Part shown: positions 42,005 to 53,379 of the stretch, one piece after another
How positions within the stretch are numbered: position 1 is the first letter of the stretch
Layout: every line of letters begins with the position of its first letter
Assembly: GCA_003508835.1 (NCBI GenBank)
Contig: PUFA01000003.1
Span: 24,061,001-24,125,000 of the forward strand
Origin: Eonycteris spelaea
Taxonomy: Eukaryota > Chordata > Mammalia > Chiroptera > Pteropodidae
Direction of reading: 5' to 3'
Length of the DNA: 64,000 bases
Made by a program: the position numbers and the translations under genes
Notes under the pieces: model-generated
Seen by the model: the letters and a program-made list of their open reading frames with translations, nothing else
Databases searched by the model: none
Told to the model about the DNA's origin: nothing

Positions 42005-42150
42005 CAGCATGGGGTCCCTAACCAGTGGGTTAGGACATCTGTATTTGGGTCCTATTGTACCTAAATAACCAACTTTATGATTTGGGCAAAAGACATTTAA
42101 CCCTCCCAAACCATGGCTTTTGCCCCAGAAACAATAGAGCAACTCTAAAA
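42005..42150 (+). mobile_element. MIR-like SINE fragment
   Basis: Degraded MIR: aggacatctgtatttgggtcc, then tttatgatttgggcaaaagacatttaaccctcccaaaccatgg. Confidence 0.6.
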
Positions 42151-44485
42151 TCTTCTATAAATCTAAATTCCTATAAATTATTTACCTGTGAAACAATACT
42201 GTATAGTTTCTTTGGGAATCCCTAAAGATCTAAGTACAAAATTTTTTTGCTTAAAAGTTGATGTATTTTTAATTCAATTAAAATCACACCAATCAAGAGA
42301 CATTCTAGTACCTGAGGATTTATTAGCTAAAATTTTAGAGGCAATATCAGCATCAGCAAATGAAATAGGTTCTTTAAAAACTAATGCACAAATACTGCTG
42401 AACGTGTGAAGACTTGTTTGCAAAACAAATCAATACAGGCACATCCAACAATGGATCGCAGTTAATAAACCACATATAGTAATTACCACCAATGGCAGTC
42501 TAGAAAGTCATTCATTAAATGTTAATTGTCACATAAAAGTACAAAAGCATCCATTTGAGCAATAGTGTAGCTGCACCTTTAAATAAAATACTTTCTTACA
42601 GCCCTGAAATTTATCCACATAAACTGATTTTAAACACACCTGGATATTTAATATGCTGATTAACTGGGCCTTATTTATTTTTGAAATGTAAGTAAACATA
42701 ACAACCTTTTTCAATACTTTTGCTATTTCTGTGAGTCTGACATAAAAAAGTACATATATATTAATTATAGCAAAGTGTTCCCAATCTTCTCTAAAGATTA
42801 ATTTGCTACTTCTCATGTCTCTCTCATAAACGGTGAGACAGACATATGGCTCAAAGTATACACCTGCAACTCATGTGTATACTTTACTGCTGAGTCTAAG
42901 TGGGCTCACAGATTTAGAAAATGCATAACCCACAGGTAAGCTTATAATGGTGGTCAACTTAAAAAAAAATTGATTCAAAATGATAGGAGTACCAGTAAGA
43001 AAAGTAACCTTAAAAAAAAAAAAAGTATGATGTGCTTTACTTCCTCTAATACTTAGTACTATCTAACTTGTAGAACACCTGGTCATACAAAATAGCTCAT
43101 AAAATATGAAAAATAAGAAGGAAAGGTGGTTTGTTTGTTTTTTTTCCTGTTTCTATCTAGCTTCATTTTGATCTGATATCTGTGCAAGATCTGACTTACT
43201 GAATATATAGATATAAATTCTAAAGGTTTGGCCAAGAACATTTTGGTTCAAGACTTGTAAACTGAAGAACATTTCAAAACACACCATGTTCCTTATTAGG
43301 CAACTTAAGATCTGTTATCTTGGCTTATGGGAACAGATCTAAATAGCATCATAATACTAAACATTGAAAATCACAGGCCTGGGGCCACCAGGACTCAACT
43401 CTATGTCTTGGACGAGGTTGCAAACTTCCAATATAAAGTGTAGTTTACCATTAGGAGTAAATGTTTGATCTGTAAAGCTTACAAAATTACTTTTTTATCA
43501 TAGCAGATGAAAGCAAAAAGGAATAATTTTAAGCTCAAAACAAAACTGTTTATATGACAGTCTTTACTGCTTCATGATTCTAAGCATTTAAGACAGATTC
43601 GAGCAATTAACAGCATAAACTTTCATTACATAGTTCTATTATATATGTTTATGTGACTTAGCTGTTCATCTGTTATTTAAGTGATTTCCTCATTACAATA
43701 GTAGGGTAAAGATAATTTGCTGATGCTGTCAAAAATGTTAAACATTTCAGTCTCAACAGAGCTTGGATCCCCACATTTGTTTAATGCATTTTATTTACTT
43801 AAGTCAGTGTCAAATAGAGTACTGCTTCTTCCTTCTGAATTTAGAAAACGTAACATTTTAAGCACATGTCTGGTAAAAGACATATCAAAACTTCAATACT
43901 GCTTATTTTAGAGATGCTGATAGAATTTAGCATTATTGTTCTTGGATATTAAGTTTCAAAGATCTAACAATGAACTACAAAACTTCTTTTATAGTTAAAG
44001 ACAGGAAATCTTTATTTTATAGTTATTAACAGAGCAGTCTTTGTTACCTCAACTTTTGGTTTGATTAGGTACATAAAAATAACTGAAAACAAAATATTTT
44101 CACTGCCACCCACGCAGACTGTTGATTTACAATTCAATGAAAGCACAACTTTGAAAATATCTACTATATTTTCTTTGTAATAATAATAATAACAACAATA
44201 CTAATAAAGAAACACACTAAATCACACTGAAACCCAACATAAATTAGAAGGCTAGCTTATCAGGATACTAAGGCAGGAAAAGTGATGGGCATGGTTTATA
44301 TTATTATCTTAAATATGTTTTTTAAAAATGCTTATCTAATGTAAAGGTCAGGAATAGTATCGCATGCCAGGACTCAATAATATATTTTTAAACCTATATA
44401 ATCCTGAAAAAAATAATCTATACCTGAATGGGTGTGTTTGTGAGTATGTGGTGTAAAAAGGATATTATGCTAGTAGACCCAAAAA
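42151..44485. other. AT-rich intron, nothing recognised
   Basis: I recognise no repeat family or exon. Confidence 0.4.
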
Positions 44486-44489
44486 ACTT

Positions 44490-44650
44490 AATTCATTATT
44501 TGGCTGCCTTGAGAGCAAGTTATTTAACATCTCCAAATCTCAGTTTCCTCATCCATGAATTGAGCATGGTAATCCTCACATCTCATTGGGTTCATGGTAA
44601 GATTTTAAAAATACAATAAATATAAGGTATATAGTATATCACTTAGCATA
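44490..44650 (+). mobile_element. MIR-like SINE
   Basis: MIR core: gagagcaagttatttaacatctccaaatctcagtttcctcatccatgaattg, then a degraded gattttaaaaata, then atcacttagcatatt. Confidence 0.75.
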
Positions 44651-47003
44651 TTAAGAAGCACTTTAATTTTATCAGTGTCATGCGCATTCACACCCTATTA
44701 CTCAATCTAACATCTTGCAAATAGTCAAAGGAGAGATCAGGCAAAAGAGAATGATCGATAAACCAAAATTCAGCTCCAAACCTTAAAAAGCATTCAAAAG
44801 GCACATGCACATGCAGAGCATTTGTATATACAAACATCAGCAGGCAAACCCTGATGCTCTGCTATTATAAACTACAGAAACATAGTAGTGAAACCAACGT
44901 TATTCCAATAAAGGATTTGCAGTACTACAGAGAATTAGCAAATCAAAACTTGATTTTTAAGAATAGCAAATAAAGACACAGAAACTCCTTAACTTGGGCC
45001 TCAGTTTTTCTTGGCTATACAACGAAGACACCGGGCTGTATTTTTAAGGGTTTCTATCCCCCAAATTCCATGATCCTCACATAATGGGTTTAATACCACT
45101 TTGTTTATTTTTAACCTATTAAATTACTCTGCTCTTTACAAATATCCACACAATCATAATGAATTGTGCTATAATAGTAAGGCTGTTTAAACACATACAC
45201 ACTCTCACACACACACAATATTAAATATCTCTACTCAACAAATATCGGTAAGGGGAGACAATTTTTTTCATGCTATAAACATGAATTCAAACTGTTATGG
45301 ATGAACATTAATTCAGGACGCTGACCATTCGAATTTCCTCTGTGATAAAGTATTACCCTTTGGATTATTCTCAATGAATTCACTAAATTGATGTGTCGTT
45401 TTGGTGTCATGTAGATAAAGGTTAACTAACTTGTATGAACATCAAAAAACGTTTTTCCTCTTCCAAAAAATGACCACAACAGGGATGTAGTTTGTTTTAC
45501 TACTATTCTTAATTGTTCAAAGACCCATTCATTTGGCAATCTTTAACAAATGCTCAACACCTAAGTAAAACTAAACAGTTACAAGGGAAAAAGCTCAACT
45601 TTTAAACTAAGGGAGGAAGATGTAGTATCCGTCACAGACTGACTGTAAATACATGTAACAGATGTGACCAGTGCTGTTCTTGAATATAGATAATTTCAGT
45701 GGCCCAACTGAAAAATTACTTTTTAAAAAGATGATAAAGCTAATTTGTTTCTCTTTTGCTTATAAAAAACTCAAAGGTAACCAAGTAAATAGTATTTTTG
45801 TTATATTAGAAAATTGAACCCCTGTTCATCAATAAATTACAGACTCTAAGTGCATTTTTTTTTCTTTTGGTAACTTTGCCATCCTATATTTTAATGAGAA
45901 TAATTTTCCAATTATCCAGGCATGTGGATGCTTTTAGTTTGTTTTAAGATCAATGATATAACGGATATTAAATCCCTTTGTATAAGTTACCATATGGATT
46001 ACAACTATTTCTTAAAAATAATTCCAGAGCCCACCAATCTCCCGTTAAGGTCATCTCAGCTCTGAACTATCATGGCTGAATTGTTTTAGTGCTCTCTGCT
46101 GAACACCTGCAAACATCAAACAAAAACTGCTGGTCCTTTCCTGGGCTGACAAAAGCCTTTCATGTGAAAAATGCTCCCTGGGAATGTCAGGCTGTAGCTC
46201 AGGTTACATTCCATTCTCCCTAGCAGCCTTCCCATTTCTTAAGGTGGTAGGAAAAACCATGTTTGTGAAATGAAAGATTAAAGGGAATATGGCCACACTT
46301 TATTTAAATCTCACATTGCAAATCACAATGGAGCATCCTATATTAATGGAATCAAAAGCTATTGAGAACTTTAAACATGAAACATTACCATGCCTTACTG
46401 AAAAAATACAGCTGATTTTCTAAATAGGAACAGTTTACTTATAGTCTAGATCTTTTATTCCTGGACCCAAGTTTCAAAGCTACCCATGAAAGTGACATCT
46501 GAGTCCACTCAGGACAACGGATATTAACCTGAAGTAAATTTAGAACATGATTTTTCTTTTCAGAGTTAGCTAGCTCATACTTCCAGTTAAAGGGCAAAAT
46601 GTAGTTTTCCTGATTTTTTTATTTGTTATGCTTTAAAAGAAATTTATCTTTGTGGATAAATTCTTTATCTTATCTAGTGGAAATTGTAAGCCATTTTCTT
46701 CACTAATAGCCCTGTGTTCAAATATGTATCAAATGGATGAGAAAAACCAACACTCTAATCTGTACCCTATATATTTTAATCACCATCACACTTCATTGGA
46801 TGGATACCTTGAATTTTCAAACCAGCAGCCTGAACAAAATAGACGCTACACTTTTTACCTTTACAAGTAAACACTGGGCCTGACAACTACACCTGTGGCA
46901 AAATGTAAGTAACTTAAAGTTCAACACTTTAAAAATTATTATAGCATCTTTATTAGAAATACCATGACATGTCTCACTAAGGATGAAATCTCTGTCTAGG
47001 TTT
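44651..47003. other. AT-rich intron with one GC-richer patch
   Basis: A weak MIR-like phrase lies at about 44985-45075. A GC-richer segment at 46025-46250 contains E-box-type CACCTG and looks unlike its surroundings. Nothing is firm. Confidence 0.35.
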
Positions 47004-47060
47004 ACATATGCATGCATATGTATGTATGTGTGTGTGTGTGTACACATACACACACACACA
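47004..47060. repeat. 57-bp alternating purine-pyrimidine tract with palindromes
   Basis: Every step from 47004 to 47060 alternates purine and pyrimidine. It begins with an 18-bp perfect palindrome (ACATATGCATGCATATGT, 47004-47021) and continues as a (TG)n block meeting a (CA)n block at GTGTACACAT. Confidence 0.95.
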
Positions 47061-48929
47061 GAGCTGTCTTAAGAACTGTGTAAGTTTCAATATATGATCA
47101 TTTACCAAAATGTATTCATAGATATTCATACTTATCAGCCTATACTCCCCCTGAACACTTCAATATATAGGCAGGACTTTCTTTAAATGTGAACATAGAA
47201 AAGTGACCAGCTGCACAGTTGTCTTTTTAAATGTAACACAATTTCATGCTTTTAAATCACCTCACTTTATTCAGCCATACCTAAATTTATATATTTAAGT
47301 TACTCCAAATGCGTCGGTTTTTACAAAATACAAGAGTATTTTGCACTGATTTTGAAAGTCTGTCTTTGTACCTTTGTGACATAATCTACTTCAAGATTTA
47401 AACCATACATTTCTTAAGTAAAACCATGAAAAAATTACAGTCAGATAAAGTTAGTTACTGTTTGGATACCATCTAACATGAAAAATTAATTTTCCTACAA
47501 GAGACACTTGTAGTCATCTCTACTTTAAAGTTGTATAGATAACACAATACAGAAATTTTGAAAATATAATAATAATACAAAAAATTTAAGTCACTAAATA
47601 AAAAATATAATACGGTCCAGGACAATAAAACATAAACATATGATCAATAATACTTTAATCAGAGTGGACCCCCCAAAATAAAATATAAAATATAACTAAA
47701 GAGCCATCTCATATTTTATAAATCAAATTATAGAGTCAAAATTCCCTTAGACTAATGTCAGCCAGAAGTAACTTATTTGGGAATGACCAATTTTTAAATG
47801 ACCAATTAATTTTATAAAAAACATACCAATTACACAAATCAAAGGTGAACAGATTTCTTTCACTGCTATAAAAATTAAGAGATGTGAGATTATATTCAAC
47901 AGCTAACAGACAATTCCACTGGCATCTCTTAGCTAAAAAATGTCAACATTTACCAGTTTGACTTAAGAACAGCACTCTGTCTAATGTACTGTTATGTACC
48001 ATAGGCAGAACTAAAATATTGCAGCTGTTTAACCAGCAAAATGGATTTAAGCCTTGAACCTAAAGAATAACAGGCAGCAATGTATGCCTCTTTCTGATAT
48101 GAAATTCATTGGACAAAACAACAAATACATATTAAATAAATATGTTTTCAGTTTTCACTTTTAATAAGAGATCTTCAGAGAGCCCCCTATTAAAACGCCT
48201 CCTTAGATGCCTGACAATCACTGCGCACCCAGTTTCCTTTGTGGATAGTGCTAACGTCTTTTTTAAGCATCACCCAAAGACCTTTCATTTATAAAATGTG
48301 AAAGTTCTTCCTAATTTGCAACTTTAAATATAGCAAAAATTCATTGCATAAATAAATACATAGGGAAAAGAAACAGCTAAAGCATCAGAAAGGATATTTT
48401 AAATATAAATGAATTCATATTTAGCTCTCAGATTAGCAAGAGGCTATTTACAGCTATGGTTTACTACACAGCATTCATCTAAAAAATTAAGTGCTAATTT
48501 CCTTAAAAGGGTTAATTATACATAGTACCTAATAAAATTGATATTGCTTACAAGGGATTTTCTCTTTTTATGAAAGTTAGATTTTCCCCCTCTATTTTCA
48601 AATAGAGAACATTAATTTATTCCCCCATGTTAACATTGGCCTTATCTTCACATGTTTGATTACAACTATATTAGAAAATTGCTTTTAAATTAGGTGATGG
48701 AATTCTAAGAGTTTCCATGATTTAAAAAAAAAAAAAGACCTAATTTTAATTTTGCAAAAGATGACATTTTGTGTAAGTTATACCACTGATAGATAATGAA
48801 ATAACCATATCATTATAGGCTAAAATTTCAATGACTTTTTCAGAACACTTCAACAGAGCCAAAAATATACAATGAGTGAATAAACAGCTAAGAACATTTA
48901 ACTACACACTAAGAAAAGAATTTACATAC
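47061..48929. other. Intron next to TCF4 exon 3, nothing recognised
   Basis: This is AT-rich, with an A-run at 48724-48736. No additional exon is evident. Confidence 0.4.
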
Positions 48930-49002
48930 TTGAGCCAGTAAAATGTCCACTTGCCAAAGAAGTTGGTCCATTTTTCCCACTGCTCACAGGAGGTGAAAAC
49001 AT
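48930..49002 (-). CDS. TCF4: TCF4 second coding exon (canonical exon 3)
   Basis: This 73-nt exon lies between a cttttag acceptor and a CAA|GTATGT donor on the minus strand. It encodes residues 25-48 of TCF4-B, beginning MFSPPVSSGKNGP and ending GHFTGS, plus the first base of the next codon (phase 1). It joins the upstream exon in phase 0 to give DFSA-MFSPP, the known TCF4 sequence and the rest of activation domain 1. The next coding exon (NVEDRSSSG in the family) is not visible in the remaining 48.9 kb. That fits the very long intron that follows this exon in known TCF4 genes. No frameshift or missing residue is seen. Confidence 0.97.
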
Positions 49003-49501
49003 CTAAAAGAAACAAAGAAATATTACTGTTGAAAAGAAGACATTTGTGCCTTCAGAGTTTGTCAAAGATCTTTCATACTCTCACTACATAACTTAGAGTT
49101 TATGCTAAGGGTTCGTTATAGAAAAACACATCACCATCCAACTTAAAACTAAAACAGGCACAAGGCTACCAATCACCCCCCACCCCATTACCACTCCTTT
49201 CTTTTCCCTCAAGTTCATTAGATGGCCAGTATTAGGCAGTGCTCCTACGTTTTAAACAAACACAGTTCCCATGTTATCAAGATTCAGTCTGAAGGGCAGC
49301 AGCCTCTCTAGAAAACACTAGTGTTACAAAGAAGAAGAAAAAAGTTGTTTGCTTTATATTGAAAACCTTGGCCATAAACGTGGCAATGTCCATTTCCATC
49401 CCGTATAGGATTTGCCTGCTATACGTGAACCCAAATAAAAATAAAAGTGCCACCTGCACTAAATTCTCATTTCATCTCTAACATGAGAACAATTTGAAGC
49501 A

Positions 49502-49537
49502 ACACACACACACACTCTCTCTCTCTCTCTCTCTCTC
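49502..49537. repeat. Compound (AC)n(CT)n microsatellite
   Basis: An ACACAC run passes directly into about 11 CT units. It sits 250 bp from the CTG18.1 orthologue in the same intron. Confidence 0.95.
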
Positions 49538-49619
49538 ACTCTGATTCTCACTCTCTTTCACTCCCTCTCTCTCCAGCATTTATTTCGACCCTAATTGGTT
49601 TCCCTCTTCTTCCACGTAT

Positions 49620-49847
49620 CTAGTGGATAATGCGCACCTTCCCTGGGTCAGAGCCTGCAAAAAGCAAAGGAACGAATGGAGAAAGTGCAGCAAGCAGAAA
49701 GGGGGCTACAAAGCTGCCTGGAGCTCTGTTTCCTGGCAAAACTTCCGAAAGCCATTTCTCCAAAAGAAGGTCTAGAAAAAGCAGCAGCAGCAGCAGCAAC
49801 AGCACCAGCAGCAGCGGCAGCGGTAGCAGCAGCGGCAGCAGCAACAT
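49620..49847 (-). other. ATG-initiated poly-Leu frame across the CTG repeat
   Basis: On the TCF4 sense strand an ATG (49847-49845) abuts the repeat directly and opens a 75-codon frame. The first third is almost all leucine with a few prolines and one valine, and the rest runs through the unique flank. The other sense frame gives poly-alanine but begins at GTG. This is an intronic or alternative-5'-exon sequence and no splice signals clearly make it a coding exon. I list it because human CTG18.1 has the same arrangement. I consider it a possible short ORF rather than a gene. Confidence 0.3.
49782..49844 (-). repeat. TCF4: CTG18.1-orthologous trinucleotide repeat in TCF4 intron 2
   Basis: Read on the plus strand as CAG, the tract has exactly 21 triplets: 14 CAG, 3 CGG, 2 CAA, 1 CAC and 1 TAG. 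The longest pure run is five (49782-49796). On the TCF4 sense strand it is CTG with CCG, TTG, GTG and CTA interruptions. The flanks are the ones known from the human locus (AAAGCCATTTCTCCAAAAGAAGG at one side, AGGCGGTTTGGATT at the other) and it lies in the same intron. This is the orthologue of CTG18.1, whose expansion in humans is associated with Fuchs endothelial corneal dystrophy. The adjoining CTC tract of human is absent. The many interruptions predict stability. Confidence 0.93.
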
Positions 49848-50639
49848 GAAAGAGCCCCACTCAGAAGGCGGTTTGGATTTTATTTACGTTTCGTGGATTC
49901 TTTTTATTTTGCTTTACAGATGCATTTCATACCAAACTCAGCTGACATTAAAAATGAATTAATTCTCCTGACATGTTTGAGACTTGGTTTGAGAAAGGGA
50001 AGCAAAGGGATGGAGAAGGACCAAATACAGCTGTAAAATTCCACAAGTGTGTAAGTTCTGCTTTGTACGGACTGATCTCATAACTATGAAATTTACTAAA
50101 CCAGTCTAAAGGGCTCTAAAGAATGTATGCTCAATATGTACGTATGAGTATTCAGAATCCCAAGAAAAGAGGTAGCTAGGTAACTACAGGTCCTACTAAT
50201 CCAAAGCACCATCCGTTTAAAACTTTAAGAGACAACTGGATCTCCTATTTTGTCTTTTCCATTTGCAGGAAAAAAAAATAAATAAACAACATGAGCAGTG
50301 CGCAAAGTATCAGTACTTGCACTATTCAGATAAGGCCAAGTTTTAAGTGTGATTTACCATTTTAGGGGGTGTCTGTTTTTCCTTTCCATTGGGGTGAGAT
50401 TCCATTATTTGGGGGGAGTTGGTGGGTAGAGAATTCAAGGCAAGTTATTAGACTTTCGAGAAAAAAAAAGCTTGAATCTTCCATCACACCCCCCCCCAAA
50501 TTGTAGTTAAAAACTTATCAAAAAGACCTTCATTTTACCAAGGATTCAGCCAATTAAAAATGATTTCTGTCTTTTATTGGTTTCTAGCTAAGTGTTTGGG
50601 GGTTTTGTTTTGTTTTGTTTTTTTCCACAGCTGTTGTTA

Positions 50640-51074
<435 letters not shown>

Positions 51075-51177
51075 TTATGCAACAGGAGGTAGAGCGAGAA
51101 ATGAATGGATCACAGAGAAAAGAGAAACTACTCAGAACGATCCGGTCTCAACTTTCCCCCACCCTCCATCCCACCCT

Positions 51178-51189
51178 CTCACACACACT

Positions 51190-51234
<45 letters not shown>

Positions 51235-51237
51235 ACC
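51178..51237. repeat. (AC)n/(CG)n alternating tract
   Basis: A run of AC units contains a GCGCGCGC core. 51191-51228 alternates without a break, a Z-DNA-type composition next to the CpG island. Confidence 0.9.
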
Positions 51238-51319
51238 ACTCCCCCTGCATTTCAAAGTAGCTATAAAGAAATTAAAGATGAGCGTCTCTGGAGTGAAAAC
51301 ACATCCAAAGGGGGAGGGG

Positions 51320-52070
51320 TGACAGGGTCGGAGGGGGCGAAGCAGAGTGGAGGGTCGGGTCCTGTAATTGTCCGGCACCCTAATTTGTGAAAGAAAGGAT
51401 TGTAAAAATTAAAGTCAGGCCCTTGGCAAAGTCATCGGTCCCTTCAAGTAGCAGCGTAGCTGGGTAGGGGGGTTGGGGGGGGTCTGTGATGAGGGGGAGG
51501 GAAGAGGCGCGGAAGGGGAAGGGTGTCTCTTCTGGGAGCGCCGGGAGCCGGGAGCCCGTGGCAGGGGTAGGCGCGGAGCCGCGTGCGGGGCCGCGGGGCC
51601 GCGGAGCCCGAGCCCCGCGCCGCCCGGCGCATCAGCCCCGCCAAGCCCCGCCGGCGCCGGTACCTACCGCCCGCGCGCAAGAAGGGGCTCTCGGTGCACC
51701 GCCGGCGCCGAGGCGGCGTTCATTTCTAACCACTGCCTCCACCACCACCACCGCCTCCTCCTCCTGCGCCCGCGCCCGCTCCGGCTCCTTCCCCGCCGCC
51801 GCCGCCGCCGCTGCCGCCACTACAGATCCGCAGACACACAGCCAAGATCCCTGACTCTTAACACCAACTCTCTTCTCCGGGGAGGGGAGGGGACGAGGGA
51901 AGGGGGGAGGGGGAACACGCCGAGGCGCACGGAATTGCAAGTTCAGCAAAGAAATGGGTGGGGGGGCTGCGGCGGGGAGACGCGGCTCGCTCGGGTCGCG
52001 CTGGCTGGGATGGACCCCCCGCCCCCGAAATAGAAATCTCAACACTTCCCCCGCCTCGCAAAAAAAAAAA
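51320..52070 (-). promoter_or_regulatory. TCF4: CpG island at the TCF4 promoter/exon 1
   Basis: The GC content and CpG density rise sharply over the AT-rich surroundings, with runs of GCC/CGC, GC boxes and G-rich tracts (for example 51463-51505). The block includes the inferred TCF4 exon 1 and its donor, so it is best read as the main TCF4-B promoter CpG island. I see no convincing TATA box at a defined distance, in keeping with a dispersed CpG-island promoter. Confidence 0.85.
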
Positions 52071-52100
52071 AAAAAAAAAATACAAACGAAAATTCATCGA
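51668..52100 (-). other. TCF4: TCF4 non-coding exon 1 / 5'UTR (5' end not fixed)
   Basis: The exon is inferred from the CpG island immediately upstream of the first coding exon. On the minus strand a good donor, GCG|GTAGGT, follows position 51668; a second possible donor (TAG|GTACCG) lies 4 nt further on. The presumed exon contains a GGC repeat (51794-51818), a GGA/GGT-rich tract and an ATG at 51723. Spliced to the exon at 50752, that ATG opens a 21-codon upstream ORF ending at TGA just inside the coding exon, out of frame with the main start. The transcription start cannot be read from sequence, so the 5' limit is only the edge of the CpG-rich block. Exon 1 position agrees with the general human layout, in which it lies about 2-2.5 kb upstream of CTG18.1. 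Confidence 0.6.
51794..51818 (-). repeat. TCF4: (GCC)n repeat in the presumed TCF4 5'UTR
   Basis: About six pure GCC/CCG units are followed by an interrupted ctgccgccac. On the sense strand it is a GGC repeat within the inferred exon 1. Confidence 0.8.
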
Positions 52101-52109
52101 GCACCTCAT

Positions 52110-53300
52110 TTCCCCTCAGATCGTCAGTTACAATCTGAAGCCTGAACAGTTCAGTTTTTGCCCGTTTCAACCATCGGAGGCACTTTGAAATTTATTCGAG
52201 TTTACATCCCCTCACTTCTTTCTTTCTCTGACTCTCGTTCCCTCTCACTCACACATCTACACACGGCAAAGCGAGTTAATACTAGGCTGCAAATACACGT
52301 GATGCAAAAAGACTTTGCCAAGAGGAACACTATTTTTCTTTTCCATATATAAACCAAGCCACATTTTGCTGGGGAGATTTTCATTTCGGTAGTTTTGCGT
52401 TGGGGGAGAAAACTAAATCGCATACTTTCTTTCCCCTCCCTTTAAAGTCACAGAATAGTACAGCTGAAAACTTCGCTCCCCCCCCTAAAGAAAGGGGGGT
52501 AATTTTTGAGGGTGGATGTTGTTTTGTTTTCACACTTGAGTTCCTAGACACGCTAAGTCCCCGTTCGCCAGCACTGTAAGTTTTTTAATTCAATATTTAC
52601 CATTGCAGGCCCTGCATGCTATTAAAACATACTTTTTAATATCACTTTTTAGAATAAAAATTAAGCTTCCTAAGTCTATTATTCCATAACAAGCGTGCTT
52701 AATCCAGTATATGCAACATACGCGATTTTTACGTGTTAAAATACACATTCTACAAACCCTGTTATTGCTACATGTGCGAGTACATACATAAAATGCATGC
52801 ACATACTTTTTCCCATTGGCAATTATTTAATAGTTGTTTCTTTTGTTTTAATAAAACATTGGGATCGACACTTTAAAAATTAAATTCAATTACAAACAGT
52901 TTACTCTGACAGCAAATTGTAACGTTACCTTAAATGGCCACAAATATGCTCACAATATTCCAAGGAAAGTGACTTTAAAAAGAGAGACAAAAATCTTCTG
53001 CAAGTACTTAGTATCTCACATGTGTATCCCCCAAAAAAGTATTTTAACTGGTACTCAGTTCTGCTCCAGGGATATCCACAGAATACAAGATTATGCACCT
53101 GGCTCTGGTTTTTGCATTTTCCAACACAAAACTGCAACAAAATTCCCTCCCCCAAAAAAGAAATCATTAAAAAAAAAAATCCAACAACTTTTTCTTATTG
53201 TTTATAAAAAAAAATCAATACAGGATAGTTATATTTTCTCCTCAAACAAATCTTGTTGGTGGTTTTTTTTTCTCTTCTCCTCTTATAAAGTCTTAAACTT
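52110..53300. other. AT-richer spacer between the two CpG blocks
   Basis: I recognise no exon or repeat family. It includes a short C7/G6 hairpin (52478-52499). It may belong to the TCF4 promoter or an upstream intron. Confidence 0.4.
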
Positions 53301-53320
53301 GCTCCAAGTTTAGAGGTGTC

Positions 53321-53357
53321 TCATCATCATCATCATCATCCTCATCATCATCATCAC
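53321..53357. repeat. (TCA)n trinucleotide repeat
   Basis: Twelve TCA units with one CTC interruption near 53341 form a tract at the edge of the second CpG block. Confidence 0.95.
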
Positions 53358-53379
53358 CACTGACTCCCCCGTGGAGTCA

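Larger units (their letters stand above)
1..48929 (-). other. TCF4: TCF4 intron following the second coding exon (partial)
   Basis: Everything below 48929 lies downstream of the GTATGT donor of the second coding exon. I looked for the next TCF4 exon (protein NVEDRSSSGSWGNGG) and saw no match on the minus strand. ORFs here are short, begin at arbitrary codons and correspond to repeats or chance. The region is AT-rich with interspersed repeats listed separately. Confidence 0.85.

Noticed and set aside
49648..49860. Poly-alanine frame over the CTG repeat
   Set aside because: It starts with GTG, not ATG, and consists of the repeat plus intron; no splice evidence supports coding.
51444..52109. 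Several overlapping frames of 60-186 codons in the CpG island on both strands
   Set aside because: They are arginine/proline/alanine-rich, overlap each other in many frames and coincide with the promoter and 5'UTR, so they are compositional artefacts.
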